The notes: a model not told the origin generated them from the sequence alone. Shown: positions 34,598 through 43,857, counted from the stretch's first letter. The stretch is 64,000 nt of DNA from Pseudomonas sp. JUb42 (GCF_024807945.1 NZ_JANUFD010000017.1:1-64000), one strand, 5' to 3'. Made by a program: numbers and translations.

Positions 34598-36451
34598 CTA
34601 CTCCTGGCGCCGCAGCACCCGCACCAGCAATCGCGACGGGCTCTGCGGCCCCAGGTGCAGGCTGTTGCGCGCCACCCGTCGTTGCACAGCCTGCCCCTCC
34701 GGCTCACCGCTGTTGGGGTTGACGTCGAAGTGCGGGAAATTGCTGCTGGCGATATCCAGGCGCAAACGATGGCCCTGTTTGAACAGATTGCAGGTGGCAA
34801 ACGGCTCGATAGTGATCGCCACCTTGTGCCCTGGCTCCAGCAGGCTCGGCTGCTGCCATGAGTCCCGGTACCGGCAACGTAAAATGCCGTCGGTGATATT
34901 CATCGCGTAGCCCTGGGGATAGTCGCCACTGGGTGGGTAGACATCCACCAGCTTGGCAGTGAAATCAGTGTCCAGGCCATCGCTGTCGACCCACAACTGC
35001 ACCGTCACCGGCCCGGCGATGATCAAATCCTCGGCCAGCGGCTCAGTCTGAAAACTCAATACGTCGCCCCGCTCGCACAACGCGCGGCCATCCCCCGCAG
35101 TGCCGAAGAACTCGGCAGTTTCGCGCTGATCGAAGGCACCGCCGGCAAAGATCGGCGCTCCAGAGGTCAGCGCACCACCGATGGTCGGCACCGGGTTATC
35201 GGGGTCACTGGTATAGCTCAACACCGCCTCAACTACTGGCGCCGCCGTATCCAGGCCAAGTTCGGGCTGCAGATAAAACCCGACCTCTTGGCTCTGCGGC
35301 AACGGCCATTGCGTTGCCTCGATCCACTTGCCGCCATGCTCCAGACGGCCTTGCCCATCACGCCGCCCCGTGCCACCGCCCATGAGGAACAGCTGCACCG
35401 CCGCACCCGGTTCTTCTGCGCCCGGTTCGCCCTTGAGATGCTGTTCGAACCACTTCAGGCGGCAGGCCAGCCAGTCGCTGTCCAGATGCCCATCGAAGGC
35501 TGCCGCCGGACCAAACTCGGCGTTGCCGCTATGGGTGATGTTACGGTCGCCGTGCAGCCAGGGGCCCATGATCAGCCGCTGCGGCGCCTTGCGCCCGTCC
35601 CTGAAGGCGGTGTAATTGGCCAGGGTCGAGCTGACATAGGCGTCATACCAGCTGGACATGAACAGCACCGGAATATCGGGAATCTGCGCGTAATGCCCCT
35701 CGGCATAGATGCCCAGTTGCTGCCAGTACTCATCGAAGCGCCCCCGGGACCATTGCTCCAGCAGATAGTCCTCGTACTCCGGCAGATGGCGCAGCGGCGA
35801 ATGCCCGCTGCCCCAGGGCATGCGCTTGAACCAGGCATGGATATCCTCATCCTGCAGGGCTTGCAGAATGGCCGGATCAGCCTTGGCCGCCGGGCTTTCC
35901 ATGGCCCGGCGATAAGCCCAGGTCGCCTGCTTGAGTTCGAAGGCGCCGCCCTGGCGCACGCCACACTGGTAGGCGTTATAGAAGCCGCCGGAGTCCAGCA
36001 CCATGGTGGTCAGCCCCGGTGGGTTGAGGCAGGCCATGGCCAGTTGCGTATGGGCCGCGTAGGACAGGCCCATGCTGCCGACCCGACCATTGCACCATGG
36101 CTGTTCGATGATCCAGGCCAGGGTGTCGTAGCCGTCCTCGCCTTCATTAATGTACTTGGTAAAAGTGCCCTGAGAGCCGTGACGCCCACGGCAATCCTGG
36201 AAGATCACCACGAAACCGGCCAGGGTGAAGGCAGCGGCCATTTCCTCGCGAGTCAGATGATGACCGTCGAGGCGTTTTTCCGAGCGCGATGGCTGGCTTT
36301 TGTCGTAAGGCGTACGTTCGATAATCACCGGCCATGGACCGGGTTGCTTAGTCGGCAGGTAGATATCGGTTGCCAGTTGCACGCCATCGCGCAGGCACAC
36401 GGCGACGTCGCGCAGCACCGTCATGGCTGCGCTGGAGTTGGAAATCATCAT
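34598..36451 (-). CDS. CocE/NonD-family X-Pro dipeptidyl-peptidase-like hydrolase
   Basis: A 617-residue serine hydrolase of the CocE/NonD group, covering cocaine esterase, glutaryl-acylase-like and X-Pro dipeptidyl peptidases. The N-terminal beta hydrolase begins LRDGVQLATDIYLPTKQPGPWPVIIERTPYDKS; the nucleophile elbow is GRVGSMGLSYAAHTQ, and the C-terminal jelly-roll domain (about residues 400-617) includes FQTEPLAEDLIIAGPVTVQLWVDSDGLDTDF. No signal peptide is seen. It starts 25 bases after the YfcC-type carrier, so the two are one operon: uptake, then hydrolysis of an amide or ester. Confidence 0.87.
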   Translation of the reverse strand: MMISNSSAAMTVLRDVAVCLRDGVQLATDIYLPTKQPGPWPVIIERTPYDKSQPSRSEKRLDGHHLTREEMAAAFTLAGFVVIFQDCRGRHGSQGTFTKYINEGEDGYDTLAWIIEQPWCNGRVGSMGLSYAAHTQLAMACLNPPGLTTMVLDSGGFYNAYQCGVRQGGAFELKQATWAYRRAMESPAAKADPAILQALQDEDIHAWFKRMPWGSGHSPLRHLPEYEDYLLEQWSRGRFDEYWQQLGIYAEGHYAQIPDIPVLFMSSWYDAYVSSTLANYTAFRDGRKAPQRLIMGPWLHGDRNITHSGNAEFGPAAAFDGHLDSDWLACRLKWFEQHLKGEPGAEEPGAAVQLFLMGGGTGRRDGQGRLEHGGKWIEATQWPLPQSQEVGFYLQPELGLDTAAPVVEAVLSYTSDPDNPVPTIGGALTSGAPIFAGGAFDQRETAEFFGTAGDGRALCERGDVLSFQTEPLAEDLIIAGPVTVQLWVDSDGLDTDFTAKLVDVYPPSGDYPQGYAMNITDGILRCRYRDSWQQPSLLEPGHKVAITIEPFATCNLFKQGHRLRLDIASSNFPHFDVNPNSGEPEGQAVQRRVARNSLHLGPQSPSRLLVRVLRRQE

Positions 36452-36476
36452 GACAAAACCTTGCAGGAAGTGAGTT

Positions 36477-37931
36477 TCAGTAACCAATCAGGACAGCGAG
36501 CATCAGCAATGCAATGGCGATCACCGAGAACACCAGCATCAGCGGCAGGATCATCCGCGCCCACTGCCCCCAGCCAACCTGGGCGGCGGCAAGCAATACC
36601 AGCAAGCCGCTGGAGGTGGGGCTGATCATGTTGGTCAGGCCATGGCCGAGCAGGAAGGCGTAGACCGTGGTCTGGGGCGTTACTCCGGACAACTGCGCCA
36701 ACGGGCCGAAGATCGGCATGGTCACCGCCGCCTGCCCGGAGGTGGACGGGATCAGCAGTTCCAACAGCAACTGGCTGAAGAACATGCCCAAGGCCGAGAC
36801 AAACGGGCCGTGGCTGCCAATCAGTTGCGCCAGCCAGTTGACGATGCTGTCGAGCACATCGCCAGTGGCGAGGATGATTTGCACCGCCGTGGCCAGACCG
36901 ATCATCACCCCGGCGATCAGCACCTTCTGCATGCCTTCGATAAAAGCATTGGCCGCATCACTGGGACGCAAGCCAGCCACTGCCGCGAACAGCATGCCCA
37001 ACACCAGGTAATAGGCCGACAGCGCCGGATAGTGCCAATGCCAGGTATTGGAGGCGTAGATCAGAAAGCCGATACCGGCACCCAACAGCAGCAGATTCAA
37101 AGCCTGGCGTACAGTCAGGCGACCGCCTTCGAACTGAGCGGCCACCGCCCGGTTGAAGCCGTAGCGACGCAACAGCAGAAACATGAAACCGGTGCCGACA
37201 ATCAACAGGATCACATAGGCCAGCAAGCGCATGCCCATACCGCTGAATACCGGCAGGCCGACGATGGGCTGGGCCACCGACAATGCCACCGGGCTGGTCA
37301 CCGAAGCGAGGTAGCCGATCTTCAGCGGCACCACTACCAAGGCCAGGCCGACAATATTCGGCAGGCCCATGCGATTCGCCAGGGCGACCATCAGGGGCAC
37401 AATGACGATGTATTCCTTGGCCATGCCCATAAAGGTACTGCCTGCGGAAAACGCCAGCATCAGGCACGGCACCAGTACGTACACATTGCCCTTGGTCGCG
37501 CCCAGCAGGCGCTCAAGCCCTGCGGTGATGGTGCCGGTACGGCTGAGAATGCCGAGCATGCCGCCGATAAACAGCACCATGAAAATCAGCCCGACACTTT
37601 TCTCGATACCCTGAGGAATGGCGAGGAAGGCTTCGGTCAGGCTCACCGGACGCGCCGCCTTGTCTTCGGGTTTACGCTCTGCGGTAGACCACAGCTGGGC
37701 CGGGGAAGCGTCTTTTTCCAGGGTCTGGTAGGAACCAGGCACCACCAGAATACCTTTGCGCTGGTATTCACCCGAGGTCACGACATAGGTCATGAACATG
37801 GCCAGGAAGACGATCACCAGCAGGATGATCGCCGGGTTCAACTGGCGATGCTCCACTTGGTGATGCTTCGCCTGGCGTTTTGGCGTATCGACGCTGCCGA
37901 CCGGCAACGTGGGGTTCAGGGATTCATTCAT
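36477..37931 (-). CDS. YfcC-family (DcuC-like) carboxylate/amino acid carrier
   Basis: A 484-residue inner-membrane carrier with about 12 helices (NPAIILLVIVFLAMFMTYVV; LIFMVLFIGGMLGILSRTGTI; and so on), of the YfcC/C4-dicarboxylate DcuC superfamily. A soluble stretch near residues 60-100 (GILVVPGSYQTLEKDASPAQ) is typical of YfcC. It is predicted to import a peptide, amino acid or dicarboxylate. It is the first gene of the operon with the CocE hydrolase, and the LysR gene lies 265 bases upstream on the same strand. Confidence 0.86.
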   Translation of the reverse strand: MNESLNPTLPVGSVDTPKRQAKHHQVEHRQLNPAIILLVIVFLAMFMTYVVTSGEYQRKGILVVPGSYQTLEKDASPAQLWSTAERKPEDKAARPVSLTEAFLAIPQGIEKSVGLIFMVLFIGGMLGILSRTGTITAGLERLLGATKGNVYVLVPCLMLAFSAGSTFMGMAKEYIVIVPLMVALANRMGLPNIVGLALVVVPLKIGYLASVTSPVALSVAQPIVGLPVFSGMGMRLLAYVILLIVGTGFMFLLLRRYGFNRAVAAQFEGGRLTVRQALNLLLLGAGIGFLIYASNTWHWHYPALSAYYLVLGMLFAAVAGLRPSDAANAFIEGMQKVLIAGVMIGLATAVQIILATGDVLDSIVNWLAQLIGSHGPFVSALGMFFSQLLLELLIPSTSGQAAVTMPIFGPLAQLSGVTPQTTVYAFLLGHGLTNMISPTSSGLLVLLAAAQVGWGQWARMILPLMLVFSVIAIALLMLAVLIGY

Positions 37932-38196
37932 GTTTGGCGCTCTGGCAAATGTTGGAGTGGAGCTGGCCCGACGCAGACAACGCGCCCTGGCCGGTCAACG
38001 GCAGACACATACAAATGCGCCGGAAAACGGCGCCAGAACGACCTGGGTAACACATGCAGATAGCGACATGACAGGCTCTCGTCTTGTTCTTGTTGGTATT
38101 CGCCCGCTGCGCATTTTTTCACTGCGCAGAGCAGGCGATGGAGAACTTAAGACAACCGCACAGGGGCACACAACGTTATGCGTAAAGCGGGTAAGG

Positions 38197-39138
38197 CTAG
38201 CTGTTTTGTGAGTTGTGCAAGGCCGCGTCAGACGCTTCACGCAACTGCGCAACGATGAAGTCGGCGAAATGTTCCAGCATCAACGAGCGCGGCTGGCCGC
38301 TGCGAAAGATCAAGCCAAAGGCATGGGGCAGGCTCGGTAAGAACGGCCGGGTGACAATCGGCAGATCACGAAAATGGCTGACCAGGAACTCGTTGACGAT
38401 GGACACTCCCACGCCCTCGGCGACAAAGGCACAGGCCGCACTGACCGAGTGCACCTCGACCCGCACCTGGGGCGCAACGCGGGCGCCGCGCATCAGCAGA
38501 TCCAGCTCCGCACGCAAGGTGCGCTGGCGGCCAAGCATCACCAGCGGCACGCCGCGCAAGTCGGTGATGTCGATCACCTCCTTGGCGGTCAGCGGGTGCC
38601 CCACGGGCAACACGCAGACGCCATTGGCTTCCACTACCGGCACCACTTCCAGCCCGTCCAGTTCGGTGGGCAGGCGGACCAGGGCCAGATCCGCCGAATG
38701 CTCCAGCACCGCGCGTTCCAGGTAGCTGTTGGAGCCCGTCAGCAACTCCACCACCACCTCGTCCCGCTCGCGCAGATAGCTTGAGACCAGTCGCGGTATC
38801 AGCTGTTGGGTCATGCTTGGCGGTACGCCCAGTTTGAGCAGGGTCTTGCGCGAACGGCCCAGGCGCAACTGGTCGGCCATGCGTTGCACGCGCTGCATGC
38901 CATCGATCACGCCGGTGATATCGGCCAACAGTTCTTCGGCCTCCGGGGTCGCCGTCAGACGCCCGTTGCGGCGCAGGAACAGCGCCACTCCAAGGCTCTC
39001 TTCGAGCTGACCGAGCAAGCGGCTGACCGCCGATTGCGACAGCTCCATATGCGCCGCTGCGCCGATGGTCGACCCCGTCGCCATGATCGCCTTGAAGGCT
39101 TCCAACTGTTTGAAATTCAATATCTTTTCGCTCGCCAT
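38197..39138 (-). CDS. LysR-family transcriptional regulator
   Basis: A 313-residue LysR-type regulator starting MASEKILNFKQLEAFKAIMATGSTIGAAAHMELSQSAVSRLLGQLEESLGVALFLRRNGRLTATPEAEELL. A longer in-frame start (39240) adds 34 low-complexity residues and was rejected. It is divergent from the OprD-family porin and lies upstream of the YfcC-CocE operon, so it may control both sides. Confidence 0.9.
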   Translation of the reverse strand: MASEKILNFKQLEAFKAIMATGSTIGAAAHMELSQSAVSRLLGQLEESLGVALFLRRNGRLTATPEAEELLADITGVIDGMQRVQRMADQLRLGRSRKTLLKLGVPPSMTQQLIPRLVSSYLRERDEVVVELLTGSNSYLERAVLEHSADLALVRLPTELDGLEVVPVVEANGVCVLPVGHPLTAKEVIDITDLRGVPLVMLGRQRTLRAELDLLMRGARVAPQVRVEVHSVSAACAFVAEGVGVSIVNEFLVSHFRDLPIVTRPFLPSLPHAFGLIFRSGQPRSLMLEHFADFIVAQLREASDAALHNSQNS

Positions 39139-39337
39139 GCCACCCCCGCCACACCCCTGAAAACCGCCTTTTCGCATAGCCCGATGCGCCCTGCGCATAA
39201 CGTTGTAAGGGCTTTTGCGAGCCGCTAGTGTCCGCCGCAAAGCAACCTGGCGTCCAGTTTCACGACTGTCCGAAGACCGGGGCTTTCTGCACTTTTTCCG
39301 CTGCCATAAAAACCCTTATCCCGTAGAGGACAGCGTC

Positions 39338-40564
39338 ATGCGATACCTGTTTGCGACCTCACTGATTGCCTGCTCGAGCTTCGTTCCGCTTATGGGTAGC
39401 GACGCCCGCGCCGAAGGCTTTTTCAGTGACTCCCATGGCTCTCTGGAGCTGCATAACTACTACTTCAACGACGGCTATCGCGACGGTGGAGATGACCGCA
39501 AGGAGTGGGCCCAGGGCCTGCTGCTTGACGTGCAGTCCGGCTTTACGCCCGGACCGGTGGGCTTCGGCGTTGATGCCCTGGGCCTGCTCGGCATCAAGCT
39601 CGATTCCAGCCCGACTCACAATGACACTGGCCTGCTGCCGATCCACGACGACGGCCGGGCTGCCGACGAGTATGGCTCTCTGGGCCTGACGGCAAAGATT
39701 CGCTACGGCGATGCGCTTATCAAGAGTGGCACCCTGCTGACCAAAATCCCGGTACTGGTGTTCAACGATGGTCGCCTGGTACCGCAGACATTCCGCGGCA
39801 CCCAGATCGAATACACCGGCGTCGACAATCTCTATCTGCATGCCGGGCATATCGACAAGAACAAGGTACGTAACTCCACCGACAGCGTGGACATGACGCC
39901 CAACGGCTACTCCGGCGACCAGGGCACTGATTTCGACTTTGCCGGAGCCACCTACAAGCTCACGCCAAACCTGAGCCTGACCGGCTACCACGGTGAGATG
40001 CGCGACTTCTATCGGCAGGAATTCATCGGTGCGGTGCACAAATGGAATCTTGGCGCGGGCAGCCTGACCACCGACCTGCGTTATTTCAGCAGCGCCGACA
40101 GCGGCCGCGCCATTGCCGGGCGCGTCGATGCCGACATGTTCAGCGGCCTGCTCACCTGGCGCCAGGGCGGTAGCGCCGTGGGTTTCGGCTACCAGAAACT
40201 GCATGGCGACACCGCCCTGCCCTACGTCACCGGCGGCTCGGTGTATTCCTTCAGCAACGCCAGCGTCGGCAAGTTCATTCAGGCCGGGGAAAAGACCTGG
40301 ATGGCCCGTTATGACTACGATTTCGCTGCCGTGGGCGTACCCGGCCTGACCTTCATGACCCGCTACTACAAGGGCGACGACGGTATTTATAAAAACCGTC
40401 AGGCGCGGGAACACGAGACCAATACCAGTTTGAAATACGTGATCCAGGACGGTTATTTCAAAGGTCTGGGCACCCAGTTCAGCCATGCCATTTCGCGCTC
40501 AACCTATTCGGATGACCGGGATAACTACCGCATCTACCTGACCTATGAAATCGCTCTTTGGTAG
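39338..40564 (+). CDS. OprD-family outer-membrane porin
   Basis: A 408-residue porin of the OprD/Occ family, which takes up small carboxylates or basic amino acids through the outer membrane. A signal peptide ends at about residue 25 (GSDARA). The mature protein opens EGFFSDSHGSLELHNYYFNDGYRDGGDDRKEWAQGLLLDVQSGFTPGPVGFGVDALGLLGIKLDSSP, as in OprD, and ends in the beta-strand IYLTYEIALW with a terminal aromatic residue. GAGGA precedes the ATG. It is divergent from a LysR gene and next to the YfcC carrier, suggesting a shared substrate. Confidence 0.93.
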   Translation: MRYLFATSLIACSSFVPLMGSDARAEGFFSDSHGSLELHNYYFNDGYRDGGDDRKEWAQGLLLDVQSGFTPGPVGFGVDALGLLGIKLDSSPTHNDTGLLPIHDDGRAADEYGSLGLTAKIRYGDALIKSGTLLTKIPVLVFNDGRLVPQTFRGTQIEYTGVDNLYLHAGHIDKNKVRNSTDSVDMTPNGYSGDQGTDFDFAGATYKLTPNLSLTGYHGEMRDFYRQEFIGAVHKWNLGAGSLTTDLRYFSSADSGRAIAGRVDADMFSGLLTWRQGGSAVGFGYQKLHGDTALPYVTGGSVYSFSNASVGKFIQAGEKTWMARYDYDFAAVGVPGLTFMTRYYKGDDGIYKNRQAREHETNTSLKYVIQDGYFKGLGTQFSHAISRSTYSDDRDNYRIYLTYEIALW

Positions 40565-40588
40565 ATGAAGGCGTCACTCATTTGCCGA

Positions 40589-40653
40589 TTCGCGGGCAAG
40601 CCTCGCTCCAACGAATGCGGATGATTGCGTGGGAGCGAGGCTTGCCCGCGAAG
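40589..40653. repeat. REP inverted pair, GGCTTGCCCGCGAA type
   Basis: TTCGCGGGCAAGCCTCGCTC faces GGGAGCGAGGCTTGCCCGCG, between the porin gene and the beta-lactamase gene. Confidence 0.9.
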
Positions 40654-40789
40654 AACGATGACGCGGTGCACCTGACTCACCGCGTCACCCGACTCCAGGG
40701 CCAGCCCACCCCCAACAAGCGTATATTGTCCCATTGGAGCGAGCGCGAAAGTGGCGCTCGTGCAAATGAATCAATGGACCTTTTCATTC

Positions 40790-41947
40790 ATGCAAACCCG
40801 TCTAAAAATCACCACAGGGATCTTCGCTGCCACCGCTTTGCTGCTGTCGCTCGGCGCCAGCGCCCAGACCCCGGACACCCTGCAAACCCTGGTCAGCCAC
40901 GCCGTCCAGCCCACCATGAAAGCCCAGAATATCGCCGGCATGGCCGTCGCAGTGATCAAGGATGGCAAACCCCATTATTTCTATTTCGGCCTGAGTTCCC
41001 GGGACACCATGGAGCCCTTGAACCGTCATACCCTGTTCGAACTGGGCTCGATCAGCAAAACCTACACCGCCACTCTCGCCGGCTGGGCCCAGGCCCAAGG
41101 CAAGCTGCAATTGACCGACGTGGCGAGCCAGCACCTTCCTGCACTCAAGAACACGGCCTTCGCCGGCATCCGCCTGCTCAACCTGGCCACCTACACCGCT
41201 GGCGGCCTGCCGTTGCAGTTCCCGGACGCCTACGACAGTCACGACAAGATGCTCGACTACTTCACGATCTGGAAACCCACCGAAGCCGTGGGCGCCCGCC
41301 GCCAGTATTCAAACCCCAGCATCGGCCTGTTCGGCTACCTGGCGGCGCAAAGCCTGGGCAAGCCATTCAACGAGTTGATGGAAGGCAGCCTGTTTCCCGA
41401 ACTGGGTTTGAAGAGCAGCTATATCGATGTGCCCCAGGACGAAATGAGCTTCTATGCCCAGGGCTACACCAAGACCGATCAGCCGACTCGCCTGAAGGGT
41501 GGCGCGCTGGATGCCGAGGCTTATGGCGTCAAGACCAACCTGGAAGACATGGCCCGCTTCCTTCAGCTCAACATGCAACCCACAGAGCTGCCCGCGCCTC
41601 TGCAACAGGCCATCGCCAGCACCCATGCCGGGTATTACCGTGTAGGCGAGATGAGCCAGGGTCTGGGCTGGGAATCCTATGCCTGGCCTGTGAACCTGGA
41701 CACCCTGCAAACCGGCAATGCCCCGGAAATGGTCAGCCAGCCCCATGCGGTGCAATGGCTCAACCCGCCACAGGCACCGGAAGGTGACGTGCTGTTCAAC
41801 AAGACTGGCTCAACCAACGGCTTCGGCAACTATGTGGCCTTCGTGCCGGGCAAGGGATTGGGCGTGGTGATACTGGCGAACAAGAATTACCCCAATGCCG
41901 ATCGCGTGAAGATTGCTTACGAGCTCCTTGGCGCTGCAAGCCGCTAG
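40790..41947 (+). CDS. ampC: Class C (AmpC) beta-lactamase
   Basis: A 386-residue periplasmic serine beta-lactamase. Signal peptide about 1-25 (ASA then QTPD). All class C motifs are present: SISK with nucleophile Ser87 and Lys90, YSN at 173-175 and KTG at 338-340. Gln in GGLPLQFPD corresponds to the conserved AmpC Gln. ATG 40790 was chosen because it opens the leader, while a GTG at 40751 in frame would bury it. No AmpR-type regulator lies next to it, so AmpR-dependent induction is not evident from this locus. Confidence 0.93.
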   Translation: MQTRLKITTGIFAATALLLSLGASAQTPDTLQTLVSHAVQPTMKAQNIAGMAVAVIKDGKPHYFYFGLSSRDTMEPLNRHTLFELGSISKTYTATLAGWAQAQGKLQLTDVASQHLPALKNTAFAGIRLLNLATYTAGGLPLQFPDAYDSHDKMLDYFTIWKPTEAVGARRQYSNPSIGLFGYLAAQSLGKPFNELMEGSLFPELGLKSSYIDVPQDEMSFYAQGYTKTDQPTRLKGGALDAEAYGVKTNLEDMARFLQLNMQPTELPAPLQQAIASTHAGYYRVGEMSQGLGWESYAWPVNLDTLQTGNAPEMVSQPHAVQWLNPPQAPEGDVLFNKTGSTNGFGNYVAFVPGKGLGVVILANKNYPNADRVKIAYELLGAASR

Positions 41948-42016
41948 CTTCACGCCTCAAGCTAAATGCGGTCTGCTTCTAACTCGCAGCTCATCGCTTG
42001 CCGCTTGCAACTGCTT

Positions 42017-42403
42017 TCAAGCATCCCTGAGCAAGTCATGGGCATTGAGCAGGGTGTAGGCGATTTCCGGCCGCTTCTCCATGCCCCGGCGAATCGCAGC
42101 GGGGATGGAGGCCCGGGTCTTGCGACACAGGCCCGGCAGTTCATGAATCTGGATCTGGATACCACGCATGCTGCGCACTTCGTTGAAACCGGGGGCGATT
42201 TCCAGGCGAATGCCCAGTTGCTCATAGAGCTTGCGCTGCATGTGTTCCAGATCCGGCAGGCTGCTGATGTTTTCCAGGCGCTCGAGCAGGCGCTTTTCCT
42301 CCTGCCGGGTGAGGCAGAGGATGCGCAGTTCGGCGCCTGACAGCTGTTCCCTTCCGCAGTCGCAGGCGCCGGGCGGACAAGGTTGACGAATGGGCTGGGT
42401 CAT
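42017..42403 (-). CDS. Cys-rich N-terminus hypothetical protein in metal-efflux operon
   Basis: A 128-residue protein beginning MTQPIRQPCPPGACDCGREQL, with three Cys in a short CX4CXC arrangement that could bind metal. The rest is helical and charged, with a later Cys in LPGLCRKTRAS. I do not recognise a named family. It lies 24 bases after dmeF on the same strand and is the last gene of the three-gene metal operon, so a metal-related role is reasonable but inferred from context only. Confidence 0.75.
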   Translation of the reverse strand: MTQPIRQPCPPGACDCGREQLSGAELRILCLTRQEEKRLLERLENISSLPDLEHMQRKLYEQLGIRLEIAPGFNEVRSMRGIQIQIHELPGLCRKTRASIPAAIRRGMEKRPEIAYTLLNAHDLLRDA

Positions 42404-42427
42404 TCTGCCGATCATAGCCCAAGTCGA

Positions 42428-43351
42428 TCAGATTGCCTGCAGGCGCCGATACTCGACAGTCAGGTGGGAAACCTCATGCACGGGCGCCAGGCGTCGACGA
42501 ATGCTGTCGGCATCGCTGGCGGCATTGCCCAGCACGCTGACAATGGCCGCGCAGACACCGGGGCCGACCCGCCACACGTGCAGGTCGGTAATCCGCGCCT
42601 CCCCACCCGCCTCCACCAGCTCGCGAATTTCCTCGGCCACGTGGGCATCGGTACGATCCAGCAGCACCCCTGCGGTATCACGCATCAAGGTCATGGCCCA
42701 GCGCGCAATCACCAGGGCGCCGACAATGCCCATCGCCGGATCCAGCCACACCCAGCCCAGATAGCGCCCGGCCAGCAAAGCGGCGATGGCCAGGATCGAG
42801 GTCACGGCATCGGCCAGTACATGGACGTAGGCCGAGCGCAGGTTATTGTCATGGCCATGACTGTGCTCATGGTCATGATCATGCTCGTGATGATGCTGGT
42901 GATGGCCGCCGGACAGCAGCAGCGCACTGACGATATTGACCAGCAGCCCGACCACGGCGATCAGGGTCGCGGTGGCGAACTCGACCCGGGTAGGCTCAAA
43001 CAGGCGCAGCAGCGACTCGATGCCGATGCCGATGGAAATCAGCCCGAGGATCAGCGCCGAAGCGAAGCCGCCCAGATCACCCACCTTGCCGGTGCCGAAG
43101 CTGAAAGCGCTGCTCGCCGCATGACGCCGGGCGTAGGCGTAGGCCGCTGCGGCAATCGCCAGGGCACCGGCGTGGGTGGCCATGTGAAAACCATCGGCCA
43201 ACAGCGCCATGGAGCCGGTGAGATAACCGGCGGCAATCTCGCCGACCATCATCACCACGGTCAGGGCCACGACCCACAGCGTACGCTGGGCATTGGCGTC
43301 GTGGGCCTCGCCGAGGAAGACGTGGCTGTGGGTGCCAGTTGCATCAGTCAT
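42428..43351 (-). CDS. dmeF: DmeF-type CDF efflux transporter (Co/Ni)
   Basis: A 307-residue cation diffusion facilitator with six helices that exports divalent metal from the cytosol by proton antiport. Helix II carries LLADGFHMATHAGALAIA, a site of the HxxxD type seen in DmeF-like CDFs. Between helices IV and V is a long His-rich loop (GGHHQHHHEHDHDHEHSHGHD). These features and the RcnR-like gene next door point to cobalt/nickel. It starts nine bases after the regulator stop, so they are co-transcribed. Confidence 0.9.
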   Translation of the reverse strand: MTDATGTHSHVFLGEAHDANAQRTLWVVALTVVMMVGEIAAGYLTGSMALLADGFHMATHAGALAIAAAAYAYARRHAASSAFSFGTGKVGDLGGFASALILGLISIGIGIESLLRLFEPTRVEFATATLIAVVGLLVNIVSALLLSGGHHQHHHEHDHDHEHSHGHDNNLRSAYVHVLADAVTSILAIAALLAGRYLGWVWLDPAMGIVGALVIARWAMTLMRDTAGVLLDRTDAHVAEEIRELVEAGGEARITDLHVWRVGPGVCAAIVSVLGNAASDADSIRRRLAPVHEVSHLTVEYRRLQAI

Positions 43352-43360
43352 GTTGGTTTC

Positions 43361-43636
43361 CTATTTCGTGTAACGGCGAATGGCGGTGATCAACTCTTCA
43401 ACGCCCTGGGCGCGCTCGGCGTCGCTCAAACCGGCTGCGGCGACATGCTCGCGGGCGTGGGCTTCGACGATTTCATCCATCAGGCCATTGATGGCGCCGC
43501 GAGTCGCGGCAACCAGATGCAGCGTCTTGGCACAGTCGTGCTCGCCCTCGATGGCCCGTTCGACGGCCTGAATCTGCCCGGCGATGCGTCTGACCCGCTT
43601 GAGCAATTCATCCTTGCCGTCTGTAATATGCGACAT
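43361..43636 (-). CDS. RcnR/DmeR-type Co/Ni-responsive repressor
   Basis: A 91-residue all-helical CsoR/RcnR-family repressor. The full RcnR nickel/cobalt ligand set is present: His3, Cys35, His60 and His64. FrmR formaldehyde sensors lack His3 and His64, so metal sensing is much more likely. In the apo state it should block the dmeF operon. A G-tract operator overlaps its own ribosome site. The operon order is regulator, dmeF, Cys-rich protein. Confidence 0.92.
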   Translation of the reverse strand: MSHITDGKDELLKRVRRIAGQIQAVERAIEGEHDCAKTLHLVAATRGAINGLMDEIVEAHAREHVAAAGLSDAERAQGVEELITAIRRYTK

Positions 43637-43660
43637 ACCATACCCCCCCTACCTATATGG
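43637..43660 (-). promoter_or_regulatory. Candidate RcnR-type G-tract operator overlapping ribosome site
   Basis: On the plus strand the sequence is ACCATACCCCCCCTACCTAT: a C7 tract flanked by ATA and TA-rich half sites, the layout of RcnR/FrmR operators (TA, G/C-tract, TA). On the transcribed strand the seven-G tract also serves as the Shine-Dalgarno, six bases before the start codon at 43636, so repressor binding would cover it. Confidence 0.6.
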
Positions 43661-43857
43661 CGCGCATCTTTGCAGAATCGGTGCCGTGACGCAATCGGCA
43701 CCGATTGCAGGCATATGCTTATTACCTAAAGATATTTAAATAAAAATTCTTATAGCCTTAAAGTCGACATCCAGTTCCGCGCAATGGTTTGCGTCCTGCT
43801 ATCAGCAACGATCAGGTCCACTCCTCTCCTATTTCCCCGACCCTCCAGGCACCTGTG

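Noticed and set aside
35288..36625. A 445-residue plus-strand frame opposite the CocE gene
   Set aside because: Shadow frame; the minus strand has a coherent CocE/NonD hydrolase with family motifs.
36642..38063. A 473-residue plus-strand frame rich in His and Gln
   Set aside because: Antisense to the YfcC-type carrier, whose membrane helices are clear; no ribosome site or family.
43361..43636. FrmR formaldehyde sensor
   Set aside because: His3 and His64 are present along with Cys35 and His60, the RcnR metal set, and the neighbour is dmeF, not frmA.
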